Under the pieces are notes generated by a model. It ran no database searches, had not been told where the DNA came from, and saw only the letters and a program-made list of their open reading frames with translations. Positions 42,820-52,988 of a stretch of DNA of 64,000 bases are shown piece after piece. Positions within the stretch are counted from its first letter, which is position 1. Each line of letters begins with the position of its first letter. The translations under genes were made by a program, and so were the position numbers. Source of the DNA: Sunxiuqinia sp965230765 (GTDB lineage: Bacteria; Bacteroidota; Bacteroidia; Bacteroidales; Prolixibacteraceae); the NCBI GenBank assembly GCA_965230765.1, contig CBDDLR010000001.1, positions 1,302,001 to 1,366,000 on the forward strand. The letters are read 5' to 3'.

Positions 42820-45800
42820 TTGTCATTGAAAACGAGCTTGCGAAAAATATTTTTGCTTCTTACTTTTTCGGGAATCATCAGTATGGGGTGGGTTAACAAG
42901 CCCCTACAAAAAACTGTCGCTCCTGAAAAAAAACTGAATCACCCCGCTGATACGTTTGAAATTGATACCACGGGAGTACTACCTTACCAGTTTCCCAAAG
43001 AAGAAGCATTTGATTATCCGGATCAGTCCGATAGTTCTTTCCTTTTTCTGGATAAACCAGGAAATATTGATACAGAGCTTGAATACGATCCAGTAAGTGG
43101 AGAGTATATTTTCTACGAAAAGATTGGCAATCTGAATTACCGTTTGCCAAAAACCATGTCTTTGCAGGAATATGTGAAGTATGATTTTCAAAACTCTGTT
43201 AGAAACTATTGGCGTCAGCGAACCAATCAGAAAGACCTGGAAACTCAAGGCTCGTTTGTCCCCAAATTAACCGTTGGGGGCGAAGCATTCAACCGGATAT
43301 TTGGGGGTAATACCATTGATGTCCGTCCGCAGGGATATGTTGAAGTGAGCTTTGGTTATCAGATGAATGAAACGGAAAACCCAGCTATCCCTGAGCGATT
43401 GCGCAGAACACCAACATTCGATTTTGACCAGAAGATCCAGATGAATGTGATGGGTAACATTGGTGAAAAGATGAAGATGCGGGTGAACTACAATACAGAA
43501 GCCACCTTCGACTATGAAAACAAAATGAACATCGAGTACACAGGTCTTGAAGATGAAATTTTGAAGAAAGTTGAAGTTGGTAATGTTTCACTACCATTGC
43601 AAGGTTCGTTGATTACAGGAGGAACCAATCTTTTTGGCTTAAAAACTGAAATGCAGTTTGGGCGGTTGAACCTAACTACTATTATTTCGCAAAACCGTGG
43701 GGAGTCCAGGGTGGTTGAAACCGAAGGTGGTGCGCAGAAAACCACTTTTGAGTTTGAAGCATCAAACTACGATGCAAACCGTCACTTCTTTCTAGCTCAG
43801 TATTTCCGCGACCACTATGATGAGGCATTGGCAAACCTGCCGATTATTCAATCTTCTATCTCGATTAATAAAATTGAGGTTTGGATAACCAATAAATCGA
43901 ATAATCAGGATGAAGCCAGGAATATACTTGCATTGATGGATTTGGGAGAACATGATCCAAATATTTTCAACAATGTGCCTGCTTTTGACGAAGTACAGGG
44001 GAATCCTTATCCGGAGAGTATTTTTCCGTTTAATGAAGCAAACCGGATGTACGATGAAATGAGACAAACCTATGGAGACATACGTGATATTGCGAAGGTT
44101 ACATCAACCATGGCAGGTGTTGGGTTCGGCTTTGAAGGAGGACAAGATTTTGAGAAAATTGAAAAAGCACGGAAACTAAATCCGTCTGAATATATCGTTC
44201 ATGAAAACCTGGGATATATATCATTAAACTCATCGTTAAATGCTGATGAAATTCTTGCAGTGGCATTTAATTATACTGCCAACGGTCAAACATATCAGGT
44301 TGGTGAATTTTCAACAGATGGTATTGAAGATCCTCAAACATTGATTTTGAAATTGCTGAAGGGCACCAATCTATCACCAAAGCTCCCTACCTGGGATTTG
44401 ATGATGAAAAACGTATATAACCTGAATGCTTATCAGTTGGAAAAAGAAGATTTTATCTTAGATGTTCTTTATCTAAATGATTCCACCGGGACCTATATAA
44501 ATTATTTGCCTGAATCGAATTTGGAAGGACATATTCTGTTGAATGTCTTAAACGTCGACAACCTGAACTCTCAGCTTGATCCGGGGCTTGATGGTGTGTT
44601 TGACTTTATTGAAGGAGTAACTGTTCATTCAAGTACGGGACGAATTATTTTCCCGGTAATTGAACCATTTGGTAGCCATTTACGTGATTCAATCACCGAC
44701 CCCCAATTGGCTGAGAAATATGTTTATCAATCGTTATATGATTCAACAAAAATATTTGCTGAAGAAGAAGACCAGGAGCATAATAAGTATAGGTTAAGAG
44801 GTAGTTATAAAGGTTCGTCCAGTTCTGAGATTGCTTTAGGGACACTGAACGTTGCGCGTGGATCGGTTCGCGTAACAGCAGGTGCACAAGATCTTATTGA
44901 GGGTATTGATTACACGGTGGATTATACGTTGGGTAGGGTGAAAATAATTAATCCGTCTTATTTGGAATCTGGAACACCAATTAAAATTACCACCGACAGC
45001 CAGGACTTGTTTAGTGCACAGCGAAAAACCATGTTGGGGGCATACGCCAACTATACCTTCTCTGACAACTTTAACATGGGTGCTACCTTGCTCCATATGA
45101 ACGAAAGGCCACTAACGCAGAAGGTTAACTATGGGGAAGATCCAATTTCAAATACCATGGTTGGCTTTGATCTAAGCTACAGCACCCAGTCTCAATTGCT
45201 GACCACTTTAGTCGATAAGTTACCATTTATTGAAACAAAGGAACCTTCAAGTATTTCTGCTGAGTTTGAGTTTGCGCAATTATTTCCAGGGCACTCCAGG
45301 GTAGTGAAGAGTAGTGGGACTGCCTATATCGATGATTTCGAGGCTACAAAAACTACATTGGATATGAAGTCACGCTCTGCCTGGGTGCTTGCGAGTACAC
45401 CACAAAAGCAAAACTTTCCGGGTGGTTTTCCTGAAGGTGAATTGAACGATGATTTGGCTTACGGTTATAACCGTGCAAAATTGGCATGGTACATAATCGA
45501 TCCGTTATTCCTTAGAAACAATGCCAATACACCTGATCATATCCGAAATGACAGGAACCAACAGTCTAATCACCTGGTTCGTGAAGTTTTTGAGCGAGAG
45601 ATTTTTCCAAACCGCGAAACCCCAACAGGTGTTCCTACAAATATTCCGGTATTCGACCTTGCTTTTTATCCGGAAGAAAGAGGCCCGTATAACTACGATA
45701 CTCAACCAACGATTTATTCAGATGGTATAAACCCGGATGGTACGCTTGTCTCACCTAAAAAGCGTTGGGGCGGTATTATGCGGGAAATTCAAACCACCGA

Positions 45801-48800
45801 TTTTCAGGCTGCCAATATTGAATTCATCGAATTCTGGATGATGGATCCATTTGTGAATGATACATTGGGGCAAAACCAGGGAGGTGATCTTTATTTTAAC
45901 CTGGGTGATATTTCCGAGGATGTATTGAAAGATTCACGAAAAGCATATGAAAATGGTCTCCCTGAGACTGAACAGCTCGTTGATGTAGATACAACCCTTT
46001 GGGGACTTGTTGCAACAAAGCAGCAAATTACGAACGGGTTCATTACAAGCGATGCTGCACGTCCCAATCAGGATGTTGGTTTTGATGGATTGACTGACGA
46101 TAACGAGCGTTCATTCCACGAAAGCTATTTGGAATCGTTGCAAGGCATTTTGAACCAGGATGCCCTTCAGAAAATATTGGATGACCCTTCTGGCGACAAC
46201 TACCATTATTATAGGGGATCAGACTATGACCAGGAGCAAGCTTCTATATTAGAGCGTTACAAAGATTACAATGGTCCCGATGGTAATTCGGTGACAACTA
46301 ATAATTCCCCTGAACCTTTTACTACTTCGGCTTCCACCTTACCCGATATGGAAGATATTAACGATGACAACACACTCAGTGAGTACGAACGCTATTATCA
46401 GTACCGTGTGAGTATCCGCCCTGAGGATATGGTTCTGGGTAATAATTTTATTACAGATATTCGGAAAGCTCCAGTTCAGTTGGTAAATGGGCAGGTTGAG
46501 GAAGTAAAATGGTATCAGTTTAAAGTTCCGATACAGCAACCTGAGCAAACTTTTGGTTCTATTAGCGATTTTAAATCCATCCGTTTCATGAGGATGTTCA
46601 TGAAAGAATTTGCCGATCCTGTTGTATTGCGTTTTGCTACTCTGGATCTTGTTCGTGCCGACTGGAGGAAATACAATCAGGAAGTTGATGATGCGTTGTT
46701 AACTCCAACTCTTGAGACAGAATTTGATGTATCAGCGGTGAACATTGAAGAAAATGGCAGTCGAGAACCTGTAAATTATGTTCTCCCTCCCGATATTGAC
46801 CGGGTAATCGATCCTGCCAATCCACAACTTCGTCAATTGAATGAGCAGTCGTTGGTATTGAGAACAATTAATTTGGAAAAAGGTGATGCCAGGGCGGCCT
46901 ACAAAAATATTTACATGGATTTTCGTCAATATCGACGATTGAGAATGGAAGTTCATGCCGAAGAAATTGAAGATGAATCACCTACCAATGATGGTGATTT
47001 GCATTTCTTTGTTCGAATTGGATCTGATTTTAAATTTAACTATTACGAATATGAATTGCCGTTAAAGCTCACAGAGCCAGGCTTATATAATGGCGATTTT
47101 GTACAAGATCGTTTGGAAGTTTGGCCAGATGATAACCGCATCAATATTCCTTTATCAGTATTTACCGATGTAAAACAAGCCAGGAATGCAGCTCTAAGAC
47201 AGGCTGGTTCAACAACACGGATCAATGAAGTTTTTCCTGTTACAGTTACTGATGAAAATGGTTTTGATCGTGTCGTTAAAATTAAAGGTAATCCAAACCT
47301 TGGTAATGTTGAAGGGATGATGGTTGGTATCCGTTATAACTCTGTTGAAGGAAGTACACCCGGCAAAAAATCTGTTGAGGTGTGGTTGAATGAACTGCGC
47401 TTAACCGATTTTGAAGAAGATGGTGGCTGGGCTGCCAATGCCCGTATAACTGCCCAACTTGCAGATTTAGGTTCTATATCGATGGCGGGTCGGACACGTT
47501 CTGCTGGTTTCGGTAGCATTGACCAAAAAGTAAACCAACGCGCAATGGATGATTTAGTTGAATACGACATTTCATCAAATCTGGAATTGGGTAAGTTCTT
47601 TAACGAAAAAGCGAATGTCCGCATTCCAATGTATGTTGGCATTTCAAAAAGTATCAGTAATCCAAAGTATAATCCACTTGATCCGGATATTCTAATGGAA
47701 GATGCACTGAATAATGCAGCTTCTGGGGCAGAAAAGGATTCGATTAAAAAAATGTCGCAGGATTATGTGAGTAGGAAAAGCATCAATTTCACCAATGTGA
47801 AAGTGGATAAAATGAATAAATCCGGGAAACCTCGTTTTTACGATCCGACTAACTTCTCGCTCACTTATTCATACAACGAGTTAAACCAAAGGGATATTAA
47901 TACTGAAACAAATCTTGAGAAGAATTATCGGGGAATGTTCTCTTACAATTTTAACAATCGCCCAACCCTGGTTGAACCGTTTAAGAAGTCGAAGTTATTG
48001 AAAGGTAAAGTTTTTAAGCTGGTCAAAGACTTCAACTTTTACCCAATGCCCACTCAGATTTCTTACAGAACAGATTTGTACAGGCATTATAAAGAAGTTC
48101 AATTAAGGAACATCACCAATCCGAACATGATTATCCCCCGAACGGTTGAAAAAGATTTTGTTTGGAATCGATATTTCGATTTACGATATAACTTAACACG
48201 TTCGTTGAAGATTGATTTTTCTTCACAGGGGACTGCACGGATTGATGAACCAGCCGGAAGGATTAACAGGAACGATGACGACTACACCATGAAGCGTGAT
48301 TCGATTATTGAGAACCTATTAAATCTTGGTCGTCCAGTGATGTACCATCATGTATTCAATGCTTCATACCAGGTACCAATAAATAAAATTCCAATACTGA
48401 ATTGGATGAGTCTGTCTGGTCGATATCAGGCGCAGTACGATTGGCATGCAGGGCCAATAACCGATGAAACAATTGAACTGGGTAACGTGGCAGAAAACTC
48501 AAGGGTAGCGCAGTTGAACGGACAAGTTAGTATGCTGAACTTGTACAACAAAGTACCGTTCCTGAAAGAGGTCAATCAAAAATTTGGTGGAAGGAGTTCA
48601 AGATCTGCCCGAAGCTCACGAAGCCGGGCCAGGACTACGCAACAAACGCAGAAAAAAAATCAGCCCAAATTCAAAAACGTAAAATACGAAGCGGACAATA
48701 TGCAGTTTAAAGCAAATGTTCCCCGTACGATCAATCATAAATTGAAAACGGATCAGGTTCAGCTTTTTGTTCGAAATTCAACCGGGAAATCAATTAAAGG

Positions 48801-50370
48801 TGAAACAAAAATAATCAACGATAATCGAATCACCTTTACGAGTTCTGAGGATATAAAAGGTGCTTCAATTCTTATTACTGGGAAAAGAGAAGAAAAAGAT
48901 GATCTTGCCAAAAAAATTGCACAATATACTGCAAGAACATTGATGAGTGTAAAAAATATTTCGTTTTCGTATTCTACGTCAGATGGAACTGTATTGCCAG
49001 GATTTATGCCTGAACCAAGTTTGTTTGGCTCCGGGAATTATGATCCTGACCCAAACCGTTTCGGTCAAGTTGCAAGCAGCACTGCGCCGGGGCTTCCTTT
49101 CCTCTTTGGGTGGCAGGACGATAACTTTGCACGTAAAGCAGCAGAAAAAGGTTGGATAACCAACGATACTACATTGAACCAGCCTTATCTGATGAACCAC
49201 AACGAAACATTTAGCATTCGTGCAAGCGTAGAGCCCATTCCATTTTTAAGAATTGACCTGAACGCGAACCGTTCTTATTCTGAGAATGTAAGTGAGTTCT
49301 TGAACTACAATACTGAAACGGGTAGTTTTGAATCGCAAAACAGTACACTTCGGGGTAACTTCACAATGTCGATAAATACATGGAGTACCGCATTTAGCAA
49401 AATGGGTGCAGCTGAGGTTGAGCCTTCCGATGCTTTCCAAACCATGAAAGACAACCGGGTAATTATTTCCAGGCGTTTAGCTAACCGGAGAGGGTCAAAT
49501 ACAACTGCTGGGTATGATCACACGGCATCACATCCTGATGGTGGAAATTACAGAAGTGGTTATGGCCCAAACTCACAGGAGGTATTGATCCCTGCGTTTA
49601 TTGCTGCTTATACCGGGCAAAGTGCCGAAAAGGTGTCATTAAATCCGTTCCCTTCTTTTAGGTACATGAGGCCTAACTGGCGGATTACTTATGACGGTAT
49701 TGTTTCAAACATTAAGGGATTGAACAAGTACGTGAAAAGCTTAAATTTCAACCATTCTTATCGATCTTCTTATAACGTGGGTTCATTCATTTCAAACCTG
49801 AACTACGATGATTCAGAATATGGCGATGGATTTAGTTATGTGCAGAACGAACTAAACGGTGACTTCTTAAGTCGGTTTGATATAAATTCGGTGAGTATAA
49901 ACGAGCAGTTTGCCCCACTTATTAATATGGATGTGACCTGGTTGAATGATTTGACAACCCGTGCAGAGCTGAAACGAAGCCGTAGTTTGACCTTAAATTT
50001 TGCTAACAACCAGCTCACCGAGGTGTTAAGTAATGAGGTAATCTTTGGGGTGGGGTATCGATTTAACCGGATGGATTTGATCATTAAAACACGAAATTCA
50101 CAAAAAGCATATTCAAACGATTTAAATGTTCGGGCTGATGTTTCGTTCCGAAAAAATAAAACGCTATTACGAAGGTTAGATGAACCCGGACAGATTACAG
50201 CCGGGCAGAATGCTATAACGATTAAAACCACGGCAGATTATATGCTCAGTGATCGTTTCCAGTTGCGTGTTTATTACGACAGGGTTGTGAATAAGCCATT
50301 TACATCAATTGCATTTCCAACATCCAATACCAATTTTGGAATGAGTTTCCGTTTTACACTTGCTCAGTAG
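42820..50370 (+). CDS. sprA: SprA, the T9SS outer-membrane translocon
   Basis: SprA (Sov) is the very large beta-barrel that carries T9SS cargo through the outer membrane and is needed for gliding in some species. The frame opens with a TTG (or another TTG two codons later); no ATG precedes the signal peptide (LRKIFLLLTFSGIISMGW), and an in-frame stop lies just upstream. Strong patterns include FGYQMNETENPAIPERLRR, the repeated SprA_N-type modules, LHFFVRIGSDFKFNYYEYE and the final strand NTNFGMSFRFTLAQ. The 2516 residues are typical. A basic/serine linker near 1925-1945 is unusual. It shares an operon with pdxA and ruvA and handles cargo such as the metalloprotease at 21-23 kb. Confidence 0.96.
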   Translation: MSLKTSLRKIFLLLTFSGIISMGWVNKPLQKTVAPEKKLNHPADTFEIDTTGVLPYQFPKEEAFDYPDQSDSSFLFLDKPGNIDTELEYDPVSGEYIFYEKIGNLNYRLPKTMSLQEYVKYDFQNSVRNYWRQRTNQKDLETQGSFVPKLTVGGEAFNRIFGGNTIDVRPQGYVEVSFGYQMNETENPAIPERLRRTPTFDFDQKIQMNVMGNIGEKMKMRVNYNTEATFDYENKMNIEYTGLEDEILKKVEVGNVSLPLQGSLITGGTNLFGLKTEMQFGRLNLTTIISQNRGESRVVETEGGAQKTTFEFEASNYDANRHFFLAQYFRDHYDEALANLPIIQSSISINKIEVWITNKSNNQDEARNILALMDLGEHDPNIFNNVPAFDEVQGNPYPESIFPFNEANRMYDEMRQTYGDIRDIAKVTSTMAGVGFGFEGGQDFEKIEKARKLNPSEYIVHENLGYISLNSSLNADEILAVAFNYTANGQTYQVGEFSTDGIEDPQTLILKLLKGTNLSPKLPTWDLMMKNVYNLNAYQLEKEDFILDVLYLNDSTGTYINYLPESNLEGHILLNVLNVDNLNSQLDPGLDGVFDFIEGVTVHSSTGRIIFPVIEPFGSHLRDSITDPQLAEKYVYQSLYDSTKIFAEEEDQEHNKYRLRGSYKGSSSSEIALGTLNVARGSVRVTAGAQDLIEGIDYTVDYTLGRVKIINPSYLESGTPIKITTDSQDLFSAQRKTMLGAYANYTFSDNFNMGATLLHMNERPLTQKVNYGEDPISNTMVGFDLSYSTQSQLLTTLVDKLPFIETKEPSSISAEFEFAQLFPGHSRVVKSSGTAYIDDFEATKTTLDMKSRSAWVLASTPQKQNFPGGFPEGELNDDLAYGYNRAKLAWYIIDPLFLRNNANTPDHIRNDRNQQSNHLVREVFEREIFPNRETPTGVPTNIPVFDLAFYPEERGPYNYDTQPTIYSDGINPDGTLVSPKKRWGGIMREIQTTDFQAANIEFIEFWMMDPFVNDTLGQNQGGDLYFNLGDISEDVLKDSRKAYENGLPETEQLVDVDTTLWGLVATKQQITNGFITSDAARPNQDVGFDGLTDDNERSFHESYLESLQGILNQDALQKILDDPSGDNYHYYRGSDYDQEQASILERYKDYNGPDGNSVTTNNSPEPFTTSASTLPDMEDINDDNTLSEYERYYQYRVSIRPEDMVLGNNFITDIRKAPVQLVNGQVEEVKWYQFKVPIQQPEQTFGSISDFKSIRFMRMFMKEFADPVVLRFATLDLVRADWRKYNQEVDDALLTPTLETEFDVSAVNIEENGSREPVNYVLPPDIDRVIDPANPQLRQLNEQSLVLRTINLEKGDARAAYKNIYMDFRQYRRLRMEVHAEEIEDESPTNDGDLHFFVRIGSDFKFNYYEYELPLKLTEPGLYNGDFVQDRLEVWPDDNRINIPLSVFTDVKQARNAALRQAGSTTRINEVFPVTVTDENGFDRVVKIKGNPNLGNVEGMMVGIRYNSVEGSTPGKKSVEVWLNELRLTDFEEDGGWAANARITAQLADLGSISMAGRTRSAGFGSIDQKVNQRAMDDLVEYDISSNLELGKFFNEKANVRIPMYVGISKSISNPKYNPLDPDILMEDALNNAASGAEKDSIKKMSQDYVSRKSINFTNVKVDKMNKSGKPRFYDPTNFSLTYSYNELNQRDINTETNLEKNYRGMFSYNFNNRPTLVEPFKKSKLLKGKVFKLVKDFNFYPMPTQISYRTDLYRHYKEVQLRNITNPNMIIPRTVEKDFVWNRYFDLRYNLTRSLKIDFSSQGTARIDEPAGRINRNDDDYTMKRDSIIENLLNLGRPVMYHHVFNASYQVPINKIPILNWMSLSGRYQAQYDWHAGPITDETIELGNVAENSRVAQLNGQVSMLNLYNKVPFLKEVNQKFGGRSSRSARSSRSRARTTQQTQKKNQPKFKNVKYEADNMQFKANVPRTINHKLKTDQVQLFVRNSTGKSIKGETKIINDNRITFTSSEDIKGASILITGKREEKDDLAKKIAQYTARTLMSVKNISFSYSTSDGTVLPGFMPEPSLFGSGNYDPDPNRFGQVASSTAPGLPFLFGWQDDNFARKAAEKGWITNDTTLNQPYLMNHNETFSIRASVEPIPFLRIDLNANRSYSENVSEFLNYNTETGSFESQNSTLRGNFTMSINTWSTAFSKMGAAEVEPSDAFQTMKDNRVIISRRLANRRGSNTTAGYDHTASHPDGGNYRSGYGPNSQEVLIPAFIAAYTGQSAEKVSLNPFPSFRYMRPNWRITYDGIVSNIKGLNKYVKSLNFNHSYRSSYNVGSFISNLNYDDSEYGDGFSYVQNELNGDFLSRFDINSVSINEQFAPLINMDVTWLNDLTTRAELKRSRSLTLNFANNQLTEVLSNEVIFGVGYRFNRMDLIIKTRNSQKAYSNDLNVRADVSFRKNKTLLRRLDEPGQITAGQNAITIKTTADYMLSDRFQLRVYYDRVVNKPFTSIAFPTSNTNFGMSFRFTLAQ

Positions 50371-50444
50371 CAATTTTGAACTAAACGTTTCGTGGATTCA
50401 GGATATCAGAAATTAAATGTAATTTTGCTGCCCTAATTTGTATT

Positions 50445-51704
50445 ATGGAACGAAGAGATGTTGAAATAATGGCACCAGTAGGTTCGTATGAATCATTGGC
50501 CGCTGCCATTCAGGGTGGGGCAGGATCGGTTTATTTTGGTGTTGAGCAGCTGAATATGCGAGCCAGGTCTTCTAATAATTTTACGCTAGTAGACCTAAAG
50601 AACATTGCTGAAAAAGCACATGCCCACGGTGTTAAAACTTACCTTACAGTGAACACTGTTATTTTCGATAATGAAATTGAACAGCTTCATCAAATTATTG
50701 ATGCGGTAAAAGAAGCCGGGATTTCTGCCATCATTGCCAGTGATATTTCAGCCATTTCTTATGCTCGTTCTATAGGTGTTGAGGTGCACATTTCAACCCA
50801 GGTAAACATTACCAATTTTGAAGCAGTGAAATTTTATGCCCAGTTTGCGGATGTAGTGGTTCTTGCACGAGAAATGAACATTGGCCGGGTCTGGGAAATT
50901 AGTAAGCAGATAAAAGAGCAAAATATTACCGGGCCAAATGGTAAGCTTGTCCGATTGGAGATGTTTGTTCATGGGGCACTTTGCATGGCAGTTTCAGGCA
51001 AATGTTACCTGAGCCTGCATGAAATGAATTCATCAGCCAATCGGGGCAGTTGTATGCAAACCTGCCGCCGGGCGTATACAGTTACCGATAACGAAACTGG
51101 TGCAGAGTTGGAGATTGACAATGAGTACATCATGTCCCCAAAGGATTTAAAAACCATTCATTTTTTAAATAAACTGCTCGATGCTGGTATTTCTGTTTTG
51201 AAAATTGAAGGGCGTGCCCGTTCCCCCGAGTACGTAAAAACGGTTTCGAAATGTTACCGAGAAGCTGTTGATGCTTATTTTGATGGTGAATTTACTGATG
51301 AGAAAGTAGCGGGTTGGGATGAGCGCTTAACCACCGTTTTTAACCGTGGTTTTTGGGATGGCTATTATCTGGGACAACGGTTGGGTGAATGGAGCAAAAA
51401 CTATGGTTCCATGGCAACCCAGCGCAAGCTTTACATCGGGAAAGGCATGAACTATTTCTCGAAGCTCAAGGTTGCTGAATTTAAAATGGAGTCAGGAACG
51501 CTAAAAGTTGGCGACCAGATTTTGGTTACCGGACCAACTACAGGTGTTGTTGAAGCCGTTGTTAAGGAAATACGCGTTGACCTAAAACCTGTTGATGAGA
51601 CCAAAAAGGGTGAGCTTTTTTCTGTTCAAATCGATGAAAAAATCAGGCGCGCTGACAAGCTTTACAAAATTGTTGGTGCTGATGAAGTACACCAGCGCAA
51701 ATAA
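50445..51704 (+). CDS. Peptidase U32 family protein (TrhP-like)
   Basis: Despite the family name, relatives are mostly RNA-modification enzymes such as TrhP, needed for 5-hydroxyuridine in tRNA. The N-terminal (beta-alpha) barrel reads APVGSYESLAAAIQGGAGSVYFG, and MFVHGALCMAVSGKCYLSLH...GSCMQTC supplies four cysteines at 180, 187, 203 and 207, the arrangement that holds an iron-sulfur cluster in relatives. A C-terminal beta-barrel domain (about 335-410) follows. The gene lies 74 bases after sprA. Confidence 0.88.
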   Translation: MERRDVEIMAPVGSYESLAAAIQGGAGSVYFGVEQLNMRARSSNNFTLVDLKNIAEKAHAHGVKTYLTVNTVIFDNEIEQLHQIIDAVKEAGISAIIASDISAISYARSIGVEVHISTQVNITNFEAVKFYAQFADVVVLAREMNIGRVWEISKQIKEQNITGPNGKLVRLEMFVHGALCMAVSGKCYLSLHEMNSSANRGSCMQTCRRAYTVTDNETGAELEIDNEYIMSPKDLKTIHFLNKLLDAGISVLKIEGRARSPEYVKTVSKCYREAVDAYFDGEFTDEKVAGWDERLTTVFNRGFWDGYYLGQRLGEWSKNYGSMATQRKLYIGKGMNYFSKLKVAEFKMESGTLKVGDQILVTGPTTGVVEAVVKEIRVDLKPVDETKKGELFSVQIDEKIRRADKLYKIVGADEVHQRK

Positions 51705-51926
51705 TTGGATTTTAGAAACATAATCGAGACCGTCCCTTTCACTAAACTACAACTTTTGGGTTCTTTGTATTTTTTCGAGGAAATCCACGCTGGGGATGAA
51801 CCCATCCATATCTAAACTTGTTTGAAAGTAGTTTCAAAGCATAGTTACTCTGATTGGTCGAAGTTCTGATGAATTAAAGGGTGACTTTTACATATAATAT
51901 TAGCGTTTAATATAATTGATTCTAAA

Positions 51927-52964
51927 ATGAATGCCGAAAATAAGAAGATGCAAAAGAAGGTGAAAATTGCTGTTTTCAGCACCAAGAATTGGGTTGTTGA
52001 TTCATTTGAAGTGGTAAATAACAAGTACAAGTTTGAGCTTTCTTTTTTTGAGTCTCGGCTTTATCGAAAAACTGTTCCACTGGCTGCTGGATTTGATGCA
52101 GTATGTGTATTTGTGAACGACCGTCTGGATGCCGAAGTGATTGAAGGCTTGCACAAAGTGGGAGTAAAATTGATTGCTTTAAGGTGTGCCGGGTTTAACA
52201 ATGTTGATATTGATAAAGCCCAGGAGCTGAAGATGGGTGTTGTAAGGGTTCCGGCATATTCGCCTTATGCGGTTGCAGAGCATACCCTGGGGCTGATTTT
52301 AGCTTTAAATAGAAAATATCACAAGGCCTATTCAAGGGTAAGGGATGGTAATTTTGCGCTGGATGGATTGCTAGGTTTTGATCTTCATGGTAAAACCATT
52401 GGATTGATAGGAACAGGTAAAATTGGTCAAATTTTCGCGCAGCTTATATCGGGTTTCGGTTGCAAAATTGTTGCTTACGATAAGTACCCAAATAAAGAAT
52501 TGCAGGAAAAAGGGGTGACCTATGTTGACCTGCAGGATTTGTACAAGCAAAGCGATATTATTTCGTTGCATTGCCCGCTGACACACGAAACCTATCACAT
52601 GATTAATGACTACGCAATTGCTTCGATGAAAGAGGGGGTGATGATTGTGAACACAAGCCGTGGCCCGTTAGTGGATACCAATGCCGTAATTGAAGGCTTG
52701 AAAAAGGGTAAGGTCGGCTATCTTGGGCTGGATGTTTACGAGGAAGAAGAAGAATTATTCTTTGAAGATTTATCGGAGAAAGTTATTCAGGATGACCAAT
52801 TTGTACGCTTGCAAACGTTCCCGAACGTTTTGATTACTGCTCATCAGGCATTTTTCACGAAAGAAGCGGTTATGAATATTTCCGAGACTACATTTTCAAA
52901 TATCGATTCTTTTATGCAAAAAGGGTCGTCGGAAAATGCGGTGTTGCCACAAAGAAAAAATTAA
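51927..52964 (+). CDS. ldhA: D-lactate dehydrogenase (2-hydroxyacid dehydrogenase)
   Basis: The enzyme interconverts pyruvate and D-lactate with NADH. The catalytic-domain start (KIAVFSTKNW) is followed by a Rossmann fold with GLIGTGKIGQIFA; NTSRGPLVDT contains the catalytic Arg and TAHQAFFTKEA the catalytic His. IALRCAGFNNVD and HCPLTHETYHMI are typical of LdhA. The length of 345 is slightly long for the family; an ATG seven codons downstream is an alternative start. The lactate permease gene starts 24 bases later. Confidence 0.94.
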   Translation: MNAENKKMQKKVKIAVFSTKNWVVDSFEVVNNKYKFELSFFESRLYRKTVPLAAGFDAVCVFVNDRLDAEVIEGLHKVGVKLIALRCAGFNNVDIDKAQELKMGVVRVPAYSPYAVAEHTLGLILALNRKYHKAYSRVRDGNFALDGLLGFDLHGKTIGLIGTGKIGQIFAQLISGFGCKIVAYDKYPNKELQEKGVTYVDLQDLYKQSDIISLHCPLTHETYHMINDYAIASMKEGVMIVNTSRGPLVDTNAVIEGLKKGKVGYLGLDVYEEEEELFFEDLSEKVIQDDQFVRLQTFPNVLITAHQAFFTKEAVMNISETTFSNIDSFMQKGSSENAVLPQRKN

Positions 52965-52988
52965 GAACAAGCGAACGATTTACGAATA

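Noticed and set aside
51705..51926. Possible RNA gene or riboswitch upstream of ldhA
   Set aside because: The 222-base gap has only weak short pairings and no conserved riboswitch core that I recognise.
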